Source: Flavobacteriaceae bacterium
GTDB lineage: Bacteria; Bacteroidota; Bacteroidia; Flavobacteriales; Flavobacteriaceae
DNA: 59,453 bases
Assembly (NCBI GenBank): GCA_947457255.1
Contig: CANGUZ010000007.1
Location: forward strand, 1 to 59,453
Direction of reading: 5' to 3'
Shown: positions 1 to 8,830 of the stretch, piece after piece
Numbering within the stretch: the first letter of the stretch is position 1
Layout of the letters: each line of letters opens with the position of its first letter
Made by a program: the position numbers and the translations under genes
Notes under the pieces: generated by a model
What the model was told of the DNA's origin: nothing
The model's database searches: none
What the model saw: only the letters and a program-made list of their open reading frames with translations

Positions 1-1128
1 ACCTCGATATAGAGTTCCTGATTCCGCTTCAATTGCGACTGCAAAATTTACAGTATAGGTTCTACTGATTGTATTGTTAGAAGATGTCACAACTACAGTT
101 GCAGAACCAGGAACTGTTGTGGCTTGAGTAATAATTCGTGATGCACTATTGTTTTGAGTACTTGCAAACGATATTTGTGGAATAGTAGAAGAACCATAAG
201 GAATTGAAAGATTATAATTTATTGTTGATGGTGAAAATCCAATTAATGATATTCCATCTACTTTTAAATCACTTAGATTAGCATTACCATCTAAAAGTTC
301 TAGTCTAAATTTATCTATATTGGGCGCCCAATCACCAGGATTATGGAATTTTAATGTATTATTTCCTGCTGCTAAAACAATGTCTAAAGATCTTACGAAA
401 ACTACATCCCAATCAATACTATGAAAAACTCCCGATACTGTTGTTGTTTCGTTTGCTGTAACTGATAATGAACGCGGAGACCCAGATGAGTAACTGATGT
501 AAACTCTATAGGTTCCTGGCGTTGTGATTGAAACATTTTGTGTAAAATATCGGTCAGAATAACCCATATCTCCTACTTGTTGTCCACCGCTGCATGATCC
601 GCAACCTTGTACTGAGGCTGGAGCAAAAACAGTTCCATTCTCAGCTTCAAATGGACCAAGACATGTTGTACATGGATTTGATGCATTCAATAATTCCAAT
701 GTGTATTTATCTATATTAGGTGCAAAATCATTATAATTGTAAAACTTAATTGTGTTGGTGCCAGCATTTAATTGCAATTGTATGGACTGCGTACCTACAA
801 CTCCCCAATCACCGCTATTCAATGCTACTTGAACAGGTGTAGAACCATTAGGGCTAATAAAGATAGTTCGAGTATCTCCTGATGAAAAACTCAAATTCAT
901 GGTATAAGTGCCTGATGTTGCTAAAGTGACATTAGACGTAAAATATGAACTTGAGCTATCTGCAGAAAAGCCGCCTATGTCTCCTACTTGTTCCGAATTC
1001 GAACAACTTGGACAACTTTGAATGGAAGCACCTCGATATAGAGTTCCTGATTCCGCTTCGACGGAAATAATTTGAGCTTGCACAAAAAATGTTGCCAGCA
1101 AAATAAATAAAGTGATAATTTTTTTCAT
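1..1128 (-). CDS. Secreted multi-CBM protein, partial at its C-terminal end
   Basis: The frame is open from the start codon at 1128 to the window edge, so the C-terminus is missing. The protein starts with a signal peptide (MKKIITLFILLATFFVQAQ). Two CBM6/CBM35-like beta-sandwich modules follow, each running from a VEAESG.L..GA start with paired cysteines (CPSC, CGSC) through QVGD to a PNIDKF.LE end. Next comes a segment starting LSDLKVDGISL that resembles the cadherin-like beta-sandwich family. The last visible residues, IEAESGTLYRG, begin a third module. It is a close paralogue of the next gene and of the N-terminus of the protein at 14673. No catalytic domain is visible. The likely role is binding alpha-galactoside-type glycan at or outside the cell surface; the ligand is inferred only from the neighbouring enzymes. 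Confidence 0.8.
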   Translation of the reverse strand, partial: MKKIITLFILLATFFVQAQIISVEAESGTLYRGASIQSCPSCSNSEQVGDIGGFSADSSSSYFTSNVTLATSGTYTMNLSFSSGDTRTIFISPNGSTPVQVALNSGDWGVVGTQSIQLQLNAGTNTIKFYNYNDFAPNIDKYTLELLNASNPCTTCLGPFEAENGTVFAPASVQGCGSCSGGQQVGDMGYSDRYFTQNVSITTPGTYRVYISYSSGSPRSLSVTANETTTVSGVFHSIDWDVVFVRSLDIVLAAGNNTLKFHNPGDWAPNIDKFRLELLDGNANLSDLKVDGISLIGFSPSTINYNLSIPYGSSTIPQISFASTQNNSASRIITQATTVPGSATVVVTSSNNTISRTYTVNFAVAIEAESGTLYRG

Positions 1129-1168
1129 AATGGTTTAATTTTTTGGTTAAAAATCATATAATAGTGTG

Positions 1169-1210
1169 CAAATATAAATAAATAAATTTATTATACTAGT
1201 CTATTCTATA
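1169..1210 (-). promoter_or_regulatory. Promoter with duplicated GTATAG-type operator for the partial CBM gene
   Basis: Read toward the gene, 1210-1192 is TATAGAATAGACTAGTATA, a GAATAG-N4-GTATAA direct repeat with a 10-base period. A -7 element TATATTTG lies at 1176-1169. The direct repeat sits where the -33 box would be, which suits an activator or repressor site. The same arrangement recurs in front of the next CBM gene and of susC. Confidence 0.55.
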
Positions 1211-1245
1211 AAATATTTTTCATTTCTATAAAAAGCATTTAAAAT

Positions 1246-1275
1246 AAAAAAAACCGCTTCGAAATAGAAGCGGTT
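1246..1275 (-). terminator. Rho-independent terminator of the second CBM gene
   Basis: Perfect 9-bp stem AACCGCTTC (1252-1260) / GAAGCGGTT (1267-1275) with a 6-base loop. On the minus strand it is followed by a run of T. It lies 27 bases past the stop of the gene at 1303-2394. Confidence 0.85.
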
Positions 1276-1302
1276 AAAGTAAAAATGAATTCTTAAAAAA
1301 AT

Positions 1303-2394
1303 TTATTCTTTGATCAACTTTATACTTTCAATACCAATCTCGGTGGTAATTTTTGCAATATAAATACCCTTTTGCAAATTTGATGCATCAATAAATGTTT
1401 CATAAGAATTAGGTTGTAATGTCATAACTTTTTTACCTAAAACATCAAAAACAGCTATTAATGAAATGGTTGCATTTTGAGTTTTCACATTCCAAATACC
1501 CTTTGTTGGATTAGGGTAAACACTTCTGAGATTTAAAGCATTATTCTTTAGGCCTAAGCCACTTAAAAATTCTAGTCTAAATTTATCAATGTTGGGTGAC
1601 CAATCACCTGGAGTGTGAAACTTTAAGGTATTGTTTCCTGCAAGTAAATCAATATCTAGCGTCTTTACAAAAACAACTCCCCAATCTACGCTGTTGCACA
1701 TTCCGGACACAGTTGTTGTTTCGTTTGCAGTTAGTGAAATAGACCTATCTGAACCAGATGAATAACTGATGTAAACTCTGTATGTACCAGGAGTAGTTAT
1801 TAAAACATCTTGTGTGAAATATCTGTCAGAGTAACCCATATCTCCCACTTGTTTTCCGCCAGAGCAAGTTTCGCAATCTTGAATAGTAGCTGGAGCAAAA
1901 ATCACACCACTCTCGGCCTCAAAAGGACCAAAACATGATTCGCATGTACTTGATTCCTGAAATAATGTTAAAGTAAATTTGTCAATATTAGGACCAAAAT
2001 TGGTATGATTATAAAATTTTATAGAATTAGTTCCTTCGAACAGTTTCAAATCAACTTCTTTTGTACCAACAACACCCCAATCCCCGCTGTTTACCGATAC
2101 TTCTATAGGTGTAAATCCGTTTGTACTAATAAAAATACTTCTAGTCTCTCCCGATGAAAAACTCAAATTCATTTTATAGGTACCAGCTTTAGGAACACTT
2201 ACAGTAGAAACTAAATAGCCAGTTTCTAACGAAGGACCTCCAAGATCACCAACTTGTTTTAAATCAGAACAAGCGCTACAATCCTGAAAAACTGCACCTT
2301 TATAAAGTTTGCCACTTTCTGCCTCTACGGTTAAGGTTTGAGAATACCCAAAACAGGTAGCAAGCATCGTAAAAACAATTGTAATTTTTTTCAT
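1303..2394 (-). CDS. Secreted two-CBM protein with T9SS C-terminal sorting domain
   Basis: 363 residues. A signal peptide (about 1-18) is followed by two CBM6/CBM35-like modules (about 22-145 and 155-280), each with the EAESG start, a CxxC pair (CSAC, CETC), QVGD.G and PNIDKF at the end. The last 75 residues (VYPNPTKG... to SIKLIKE) form a type A Por secretion sorting domain, so the protein should cross the outer membrane by type IX secretion and become surface-attached or released. No enzyme domain is present, which suggests a glycan-binding accessory of the alpha-galactoside locus. It is a tandem paralogue of the partial gene downstream of it on the minus strand. The shared upstream operator motif suggests co-regulation with susC. 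Confidence 0.85.
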   Translation of the reverse strand: MKKITIVFTMLATCFGYSQTLTVEAESGKLYKGAVFQDCSACSDLKQVGDLGGPSLETGYLVSTVSVPKAGTYKMNLSFSSGETRSIFISTNGFTPIEVSVNSGDWGVVGTKEVDLKLFEGTNSIKFYNHTNFGPNIDKFTLTLFQESSTCESCFGPFEAESGVIFAPATIQDCETCSGGKQVGDMGYSDRYFTQDVLITTPGTYRVYISYSSGSDRSISLTANETTTVSGMCNSVDWGVVFVKTLDIDLLAGNNTLKFHTPGDWSPNIDKFRLEFLSGLGLKNNALNLRSVYPNPTKGIWNVKTQNATISLIAVFDVLGKKVMTLQPNSYETFIDASNLQKGIYIAKITTEIGIESIKLIKE

Positions 2395-2423
2395 AATTTA
2401 TTAAAATTAATAGTTATAGGTTG

Positions 2424-2460
2424 TAAAGATAAATAATAATTTTATACTAGTCTATACTAT
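2424..2460 (-). promoter_or_regulatory. Promoter with duplicated GTATAG operator for the two-CBM gene
   Basis: Read toward the gene: GTATAGACTAGTATAA, two half sites with a 10-base period (2459-2444), then TATCTTTA at 2431-2424, which differs from the -7 consensus TAnnTTTG only in the last base. The motif and spacing match those at 1169-1210. Confidence 0.55.
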
Positions 2461-2566
2461 TAGAAAATAAATGTTATAAAAGTTGCCTTTTTTTTGAAAA
2501 ACATAACTGGATATTATTTACTTTGATTACCTACTTTAAAAAATATATAAATGTGTTTAGGATTTT

Positions 2567-4159
2567 CTAAGCAACACCTAAAGGTGAAAAAAACAAAAAA
2601 ACTAAAACCATTAAAACTAATAATATAATACTTGCTTTATGGCGATTCTTCCATGGCTCGTGATGTTTCTCAGGATTAAAAATAATTTTATTGGAATCAA
2701 GTCCTTTAGATTTACTTAAAAAATATATAAATGAGAATGTAAATAAAAACAAAATTCCTAAAACATGTAAATAATGCATTTCGATTTCAAAAATATAATT
2801 TGCAAATATGTAAGTGATGATAAAAAAAATAATTCCGGTTTTGGCTGCAATTGGAGAGGCCTTTTTAGACAAAAACGCAACTAATACAATTGTGAAAATA
2901 GGAACAGAAAACATTCCTGCTAATTGTTGTAAATAAGTATAAAATCCTGTTTTTGCTAAAAATATAAAAGGAGCTGTAAACATTGCTATAAGTGAAACAA
3001 TTATTTGAAATCGTTTACTAATTTGTATTAATTTAGGCTCGGTAACAATTTGTCTTCTTGCTTTTAAAATCGGTTTATAAAAAGTAAGGATAAAAAGTGT
3101 ACTGCTACTTGTTAATCCGGCATTAAAAGTTGTTATAGCGGCGCCTAATACTATTGCTGCTGTAAGCCCTGTTAAAATCACAGGAAGAGTATCGTTTACA
3201 ACCCGAGGAAACACCTCGGCTGTATTTGTTAAATCTGTGTATAAAAAAATACTCAAAATACCCGGGATGTTTATTAAAAAAGGAGAGACTAATTTTCCAA
3301 CACAAGCTAAAGCCATACCTTTTTGACTATGCGACAAACTTTTTGCAGTTAGCGCTTGTTGGATAATGTATTGCTCCATTCCCCAATAGTACAAATTCAT
3401 AATGAACATACCAGTAAAAATGGTGCCAAAAGGTATCTCATCCTCTGAACTGCCAATAGAATTAAGACGTCCATCATTATTTGATAAAACTATCAGTAAG
3501 CCTTCATTCCAATCGCCATTACCTAAATATTTAAATCCGAAATAAGGAAATGCTAATCCAATAATAAACAATCCGAAACTCAAAACTGAATCCGAAACAG
3601 AAATAGCACGAATTCCACCTAAAATGGTGTATAATGCCCCTATTATGCCTATAATCCAAACAGTAATCCATATTTTTGCCCAATAAGAAATTTGCATAAA
3701 ACCAAATAAATCAAGTAATCCATTAAAGGCAATTGCACCACCATACAAAACAGATGGTAACAAGTTTACTAAATAACTTAACAAGAATAAAATAGAAACT
3801 AATCGTTTAGTAGAAGAATCATATCGCTGTCCCAAGAAATCTGGAATTGTCATTGCGCCCGTTTTAAAATAAATAGGTAACATAAATTCCGATACTAATA
3901 ACATTGCTAAAACAGAGCTTACGCCCCAAGAAATAACACTCATATTATTAATGAAAATCGATTCGTTTTCACCAATAAACTGATTTGCACTAATATTACT
4001 TAAAAAAAGTGCTCCCCCTACAACCCAAAAATTATTATTTCGATTGGCAAAAAATAAACCTGTTGTGGTTTGGGTTAACTCTTTTTTAGTTTTAAAATAA
4101 GATATGACCGCTACCAACAAGGTAAAAAACACAAAACTAATAACAATACTAAAATTCAT
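2567..4159 (-). CDS. SSS-family sodium/sugar symporter, vSGLT-like
   Basis: 530 residues, strongly hydrophobic, with about 14 membrane helices expected for the solute:sodium symporter fold. Stretches match the Vibrio galactose symporter vSGLT closely: SANQFIG (Q60), NLYYWG.EQYIIQ (N255, Y258) and GKL.SPF (K289), at the places where vSGLT has its sugar-contacting Gln, Asn, gate Tyr and Lys. By eye the vSGLT sugar-contacting Glu (E88) is replaced by Ser around S77. The start codon abuts the stop of the upstream regulator gene with no gap, so the two are co-transcribed and probably translationally coupled. Likely role: inner-membrane uptake of galactose or a related sugar released by the neighbouring alpha-galactosidases. 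The exact substrate is inferred. Confidence 0.85.
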   Translation of the reverse strand: MNFSIVISFVFFTLLVAVISYFKTKKELTQTTTGLFFANRNNNFWVVGGALFLSNISANQFIGENESIFINNMSVISWGVSSVLAMLLVSEFMLPIYFKTGAMTIPDFLGQRYDSSTKRLVSILFLLSYLVNLLPSVLYGGAIAFNGLLDLFGFMQISYWAKIWITVWIIGIIGALYTILGGIRAISVSDSVLSFGLFIIGLAFPYFGFKYLGNGDWNEGLLIVLSNNDGRLNSIGSSEDEIPFGTIFTGMFIMNLYYWGMEQYIIQQALTAKSLSHSQKGMALACVGKLVSPFLINIPGILSIFLYTDLTNTAEVFPRVVNDTLPVILTGLTAAIVLGAAITTFNAGLTSSSTLFILTFYKPILKARRQIVTEPKLIQISKRFQIIVSLIAMFTAPFIFLAKTGFYTYLQQLAGMFSVPIFTIVLVAFLSKKASPIAAKTGIIFFIITYIFANYIFEIEMHYLHVLGILFLFTFSFIYFLSKSKGLDSNKIIFNPEKHHEPWKNRHKASIILLVLMVLVFLFFSPLGVA

Positions 4160-5182
4160 TTAAAGGGAGTTTCTTAAAATAAGTTTTGTTGCAATAATTT
4201 TCTTTAATTTTTTTCCTTTGTGGTTAATTACATAATCCGCTGCTTCTTTGCCCATAGCAGTAAAATCGGTTGAGAAAGTTGTAATGCCGTCAAAAATGAT
4301 TTCTTTGATAACATCATCATTATGAGAGAAGAAGCCAACATCTTTGCCAATTTCTAAACCTTGACTTTTTGCGTCCTTTAACATCTCCCACAATTCAGGA
4401 CCATGCATTGTAAAGTAAACATTTCCTTTTTTTAAATGTTCTAATTTATAATTTTTTTCGATAATACAATTTACGTTGAATTCATTTGTGAATCGCTGAA
4501 AAGATTCTAATATCTCTGGAGGTTCGGCAGAATTAGTCCTAAAATAGAAAAAAACTTTATCAAATCTTTTAATCTTGTCTTTTAGTCCAACAAATGCATT
4601 GTATGAAGAGTCTTTAAACTCTTGTACTAAAAAACTATAATCTTCCTCGGTTTCTATATAGCGGTCTACTAGCAAGAGACGATTAGTTGGTAATTCCGTC
4701 AATAAAATTGGAGTTTTAGCATCTGGAATTGCTGCAATAACGTACATCCCATACTTTCCTTTTATACTATCAATAATATTATTAAAAATCGCAAAATTAT
4801 TATGGTGAAAAAAAATATCTAATTGAATATTTTCACCAAGACCACTTCGGAATGTTTTATAAAAAGTTTCCTGAAAAATATCAAAACCAAACAAAACCAA
4901 GGCTACTTTTAATGATTGAACAGTTTTTGAGGTAGCAACAAAATATCCCAAACGGTTTTTGGATTCAACAACACCAGAATAAACTAAATCTTTGTAAGCT
5001 TTGGCAATTGTTTCTCTTGCAAATCCCAATTGTTTGATCATTGTGTTTATTGAAGGCAGCGAATCTCCTTGTTTGAGGATATTTTCGTTAATAGAATTTA
5101 AAATTCCGTTAACTATTTGTTCGTGCTTCGATAATGTGTTTACTGCTTCTAAGGATTGAATTTGTTGGATTACATCTTTCAT
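4160..5182 (-). CDS. GntR-family transcriptional regulator with LacI-type sugar-sensing domain
   Basis: 340 residues. The N-terminal winged helix-turn-helix of GntR type spans about 17-84 (LPSINTMIKQLGFARETIAK, then the ESKNRLGYFV wing). The rest (about 88-335) looks like a periplasmic-binding-protein fold, ending in the GITTFSTDFTAMGKEAADY region typical of LacI-type sensors. AraR of Bacillus has the same GntR/LacI combination and responds to a sugar. Gene order and a zero-base junction place it in an operon with the symporter, divergent from susC. It is the best local candidate to bind the repeated GTATAG sites. A possible -7 element TAACTTTG lies at 5238-5231. Confidence 0.85.
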   Translation of the reverse strand: MKDVIQQIQSLEAVNTLSKHEQIVNGILNSINENILKQGDSLPSINTMIKQLGFARETIAKAYKDLVYSGVVESKNRLGYFVATSKTVQSLKVALVLFGFDIFQETFYKTFRSGLGENIQLDIFFHHNNFAIFNNIIDSIKGKYGMYVIAAIPDAKTPILLTELPTNRLLLVDRYIETEEDYSFLVQEFKDSSYNAFVGLKDKIKRFDKVFFYFRTNSAEPPEILESFQRFTNEFNVNCIIEKNYKLEHLKKGNVYFTMHGPELWEMLKDAKSQGLEIGKDVGFFSHNDDVIKEIIFDGITTFSTDFTAMGKEAADYVINHKGKKLKKIIATKLILRNSL

Positions 5183-5667
5183 ACTAAATATCTTAATTTT
5201 TGTTTCTTTTCAATTTATAATCAAAACTAACAAAGTTATTTGTTTGACCTATGTTTGTAAGTTTTATAAAATAGTTAAGTACAAATTGAATATTAAAACA
5301 AATATATACTTTTTAAATATTGAATTAATATTTTAATTTTATGATTCAGCTCAAACCATTTTATTTAATCTGTGTTTTTTTTGCTAACTAGTCATTTTAT
5401 ATAAAAATCCGAAATTTAGTATTTTTATAATGAAATAAGTTAACAATAAGAAATTTTAGTAATGCTAAAAAACCATTTATTTTTTTTGATTTTTAAAATA
5501 TTTTTATGGGGAATTCTTCAAAATCGTTAATTTTATTTGTTAGTTTAAAATTAATATTTAAATTTGCATACTAGTATAGAAAAGTATAGTATTAAAATCA
5601 TAAAAATGTACTTCTTTTAAGATTATAAAGCATACTTCAGAGACCTTACTAAATTAATTTTATTAAA
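5183..5667. other. Divergent intergenic region between the regulator and susC
   Basis: 485 bases, very AT-rich, with no convincing open reading frame. It holds a possible -7 element for the regulator (TAACTTTG, 5238-5231, minus strand) and the duplicated GTATAG site for susC at 5574-5589. Nothing structured is seen in about 5300-5560 beyond A/T runs. Confidence 0.6.
5571..5593 (+). promoter_or_regulatory. Duplicated GTATAG operator upstream of susC
   Basis: GTATAG (5574-5579), four A, then GTATAG (5584-5589), a perfect direct repeat with a 10-base period, 78 bases before the susC start. The same motif in the same orientation relative to its gene precedes both CBM genes. No good -7 TAnnTTTG follows, so only the operator, not the full promoter, is supported. 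Confidence 0.55.
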
Positions 5668-8600
5668 ATGAAAAAAAAATATTCAAGATTTTTAATAGTA
5701 TTTATCACTTTCTTGCTGATATCAGTTATATTTCAAAGTGCCACAGCGCAAGAAACTTCAAATAGTTTAATAGATGTTAAGGGTCTGGTTACCGATAGTC
5801 AGGGATTATCAATAATAGGTGCAAATGTAAATGTTAAGGATTCAAAAGGTGGGGTTGTAACCGATTTCGATGGTAATTACGCTATTAAAGTAGCTTCAAC
5901 CGATGTTTTAGTTTTTTCATATATTGGGTTCAAAACCATAGAGATACAGGTAAATGGCAAAAATGTAGTTAATGCAGTTTTAGAAGAAGAATCAGCAACT
6001 TTAGATGAAGTAATAATTGTTGGAGTTTCAATGAAAAAAAGTGATTTAACTGGCGCCGTGGTTAACATTAAAGAAAAAACTTTAAAGGAAAGACCCGTGA
6101 CTAGCATAAATGACGCATTACAAGGAAGAGCGGCAGGTGTATTTGTACAAACCAATCCTACACCAGGTGGTAATTCTAGTATTCGAATTAGAGGAAACAA
6201 TTCTATTCAGTATGGAGGCAATCCAATATTTGTTGTTGATGGAATAATTATGGACAACGATTTCAACCTCATTAACTTAAATGATGTAGCCTCAATAGAA
6301 GTTCTTAAAGATGCCTCTGCCACAGCCTTGTACGGTTCAAGAGGTGCAAATGGAGTAGTAGTGGTAAGCACCAAAAAAGGTAAAAATGGTGTAGGTGAAG
6401 TGAGTTTGAGAACATGGGCAGGTATTAGTGAGTTTTCGAATGAAAATATAACCCTAGGCGCAAAAGATATGTATGATTTAAGAATTGACGCATTGCTTAA
6501 TTCAAGTATTGCTGATAATTATTTTTCCCAATTCCCTAACAATTCTAGACAGCAATTTATTAACAGTGAATTACTTGCCCCAAATTCAAACTGGTTCGCT
6601 AGCTATGAGCATGATACATACAAAAATGGACATAATCATAACTGGTTGGATAAAGTTTCTCGTCAAGCAGTACAACAAAATCACTCTTTAAGTTTATCAG
6701 GAGGAACCGAGAAAAGCTCCTACTTTATGAGTTTGGGATATATGGATGAGCAAGGAATAATTAAGGAATCATCTAATAAAAGGTATTTAGGGCGAATAAA
6801 CGCGGAACAAACTGTAAAAAAATGGCTAAAAGTTGGCACCAATACTTCGTTTACAAAATCAGTAAATCGAGAGGTAGATGGCTCGGTATTTTCGGTAGCA
6901 AGAGGCGCAAATCCACTACTCCCTATTGAAAGATATAAGGACACATTGTTTTTATCCTGGGGTAATAATTGGGATATTAATGCGGAGAATCCGCTAAACT
7001 CATTAAAAATAAGAAAAGATCGTAACATAGATAAATTTTCTTCATCTAATTTTATTAATATTAGTCCAATCAAAGGTTTGAATATTAGAACAACTTTCGC
7101 AATTGATTTAACTACTCAGGAATACTATGAATACGTACCAAGAGATATTCAACAAGCTAAGAGAGAATCGTTTTTAGGAAGAGCCATTCAAAATATCGAT
7201 AAAACTTCATACTATCAGTGGGATAATTCAATAACTTACGCTAAAAATTTTGGGAAGCATAGTCTTTCAAGCTTGTTTTCGACAAGCTTAAGCGTAGATG
7301 AGTTTAAGTATATAAATGTTTCTGCGAGAGATTTCCCTACAGATGATTTTAGCTATTATGATCTTGGAGCCGCCTTTGACAAACCAAATTCCAATTTGGG
7401 GTCAGACTTTACCAATGCAACATTGATGTCCTATTTGGGTAGGGCAAATTATAATTATGACAATAGATATTTTGCAACTATTACGGCAAGATATGACGGT
7501 TCTTCAAAATTTGCTGAAGGCTATAAATGGGGTGTTTTTCCATCTTTTGCTTTGTCTTGGAACATCACCAATGAAAAATTTATGGAAGATCAAAAGATTT
7601 TTGATTTAGCAAAATTTAGAGTTGGTTATGGTAATGTTGGTAATCAAAGTATTCCAAACTTTGCGTTTTACAGTCTTTATGAACCTGCATTTTCAAATCA
7701 AAATGTGTCATTTAATTCAAATGGACTCAGAGGGACTCAGAATTTAACGTGGGAAAAACAAGGACAATTTAATGTTGGTTTAGATTTAAGTTTATTGAAT
7801 AATCGCATTCAGGTTACTGCTGAATATTTCAGTATTGTAAATTCTAATTTATTGATGAGACGTTCCCTGTCGACTTTAACTGGTTACAGCGCAGCAATAG
7901 AAAATATTGGCGAAATGAAAAATAAAGGATATGAACTAACATTAACAGGGATACTAATTGATAAAAAGGATTTGAAATGGGATATTTCTGCAAATATTTC
8001 AGCAGATAAAAACAAAATCACAAAACTCTTTCAGCAAGTAGATGCCGTATACAATTTTGGAGGATTTACAGGAACTGAAATTCAAAGAACAGGCAATTTT
8101 TTCCTAGGAAAATCTCTAAACTCAATTTATATGCTTGAATTTGATCGCATTATTCAAGTTGAAGATATGGACTACGTAAATTCGCTTGTTTTACCTGGGA
8201 AAATCCTCCAACCTGGGGATATATTACCCAAAGATCAACAAGCTCCGGGAGAATCAGGGCATGGAATTATAAATGAAGATGACCGTGTAATTGTAGGAAC
8301 ACAAGACCCTAAGTTTTATGGTGGTTTCTCCTCACAAGTTTCTTGGAAAGGCATTTCAATAAATACTGTGTTTACATACTCTTATGGCGCAAAAAGAGTA
8401 AGTAGCTATTATGAACAATTAATGTCTGGAACAGGATTTGTTGCAGCACATACCGATATGCTAAACCGTTGGACTCCAACAAACCCAAGTACAACAATAC
8501 CACGAGCAACCTATGACAATGCTGCTCGATTTAGCTCTGGAGAAACTTCTTGGGGAATACAAGATGGTTCTTTTTTAAGGTTTGCCACATTAACTATCGG

Positions 8601-8772
8601 TTATGATTTACCATCGAAAATAATTGACAAACTCGATTTAAAAGGGTTACGCATTTATGCCACATCAAATAATCTCATAACCTGGACTAAATATAAAGGC
8701 TATGACCCTGAAAATGGAGATTTTTATCCAACTTCAAAATTATTTGCACTAGGAGTTGACTTTAGTTTTTAA
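5668..8772 (+). CDS. SusC/RagA-family TonB-dependent outer-membrane transporter
   Basis: 1034 residues. Signal peptide to about residue 27 (ending SATAQ), a carboxypeptidase-regulatory-like domain (about 36-115, DVKGLVTDSQGLSIIGANV), the TonB plug (about 120-230, with IRGNNSI, PIFVVDGI and the family signature LYGSRGANGVVVVSTKKG), then the large beta-barrel ending in a terminal Phe (ALGVDFSF). This length and N-terminal extension are standard for SusC-type importers, which work with a SusD lid to bring oligosaccharides into the periplasm using TonB energy. It is followed 58 bases later by susD and then by alpha-galactosidases, so galactose-bearing oligosaccharides are the expected cargo. Confidence 0.95.
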   Translation: MKKKYSRFLIVFITFLLISVIFQSATAQETSNSLIDVKGLVTDSQGLSIIGANVNVKDSKGGVVTDFDGNYAIKVASTDVLVFSYIGFKTIEIQVNGKNVVNAVLEEESATLDEVIIVGVSMKKSDLTGAVVNIKEKTLKERPVTSINDALQGRAAGVFVQTNPTPGGNSSIRIRGNNSIQYGGNPIFVVDGIIMDNDFNLINLNDVASIEVLKDASATALYGSRGANGVVVVSTKKGKNGVGEVSLRTWAGISEFSNENITLGAKDMYDLRIDALLNSSIADNYFSQFPNNSRQQFINSELLAPNSNWFASYEHDTYKNGHNHNWLDKVSRQAVQQNHSLSLSGGTEKSSYFMSLGYMDEQGIIKESSNKRYLGRINAEQTVKKWLKVGTNTSFTKSVNREVDGSVFSVARGANPLLPIERYKDTLFLSWGNNWDINAENPLNSLKIRKDRNIDKFSSSNFINISPIKGLNIRTTFAIDLTTQEYYEYVPRDIQQAKRESFLGRAIQNIDKTSYYQWDNSITYAKNFGKHSLSSLFSTSLSVDEFKYINVSARDFPTDDFSYYDLGAAFDKPNSNLGSDFTNATLMSYLGRANYNYDNRYFATITARYDGSSKFAEGYKWGVFPSFALSWNITNEKFMEDQKIFDLAKFRVGYGNVGNQSIPNFAFYSLYEPAFSNQNVSFNSNGLRGTQNLTWEKQGQFNVGLDLSLLNNRIQVTAEYFSIVNSNLLMRRSLSTLTGYSAAIENIGEMKNKGYELTLTGILIDKKDLKWDISANISADKNKITKLFQQVDAVYNFGGFTGTEIQRTGNFFLGKSLNSIYMLEFDRIIQVEDMDYVNSLVLPGKILQPGDILPKDQQAPGESGHGIINEDDRVIVGTQDPKFYGGFSSQVSWKGISINTVFTYSYGAKRVSSYYEQLMSGTGFVAAHTDMLNRWTPTNPSTTIPRATYDNAARFSSGETSWGIQDGSFLRFATLTIGYDLPSKIIDKLDLKGLRIYATSNNLITWTKYKGYDPENGDFYPTSKLFALGVDFSF

Positions 8773-8830
8773 ATTGATGAATCACATTTAAAATAAGTTG
8801 TCAAAAAAATAAAATGAAAAAATAAGTAAA

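Noticed and set aside
3123..3305. Small open frame on the minus strand inside the symporter gene
   Set aside because: It lies in another frame of a well-supported membrane protein gene and has no start context or homology; other such overlapping frames in the window were left out for the same reason.
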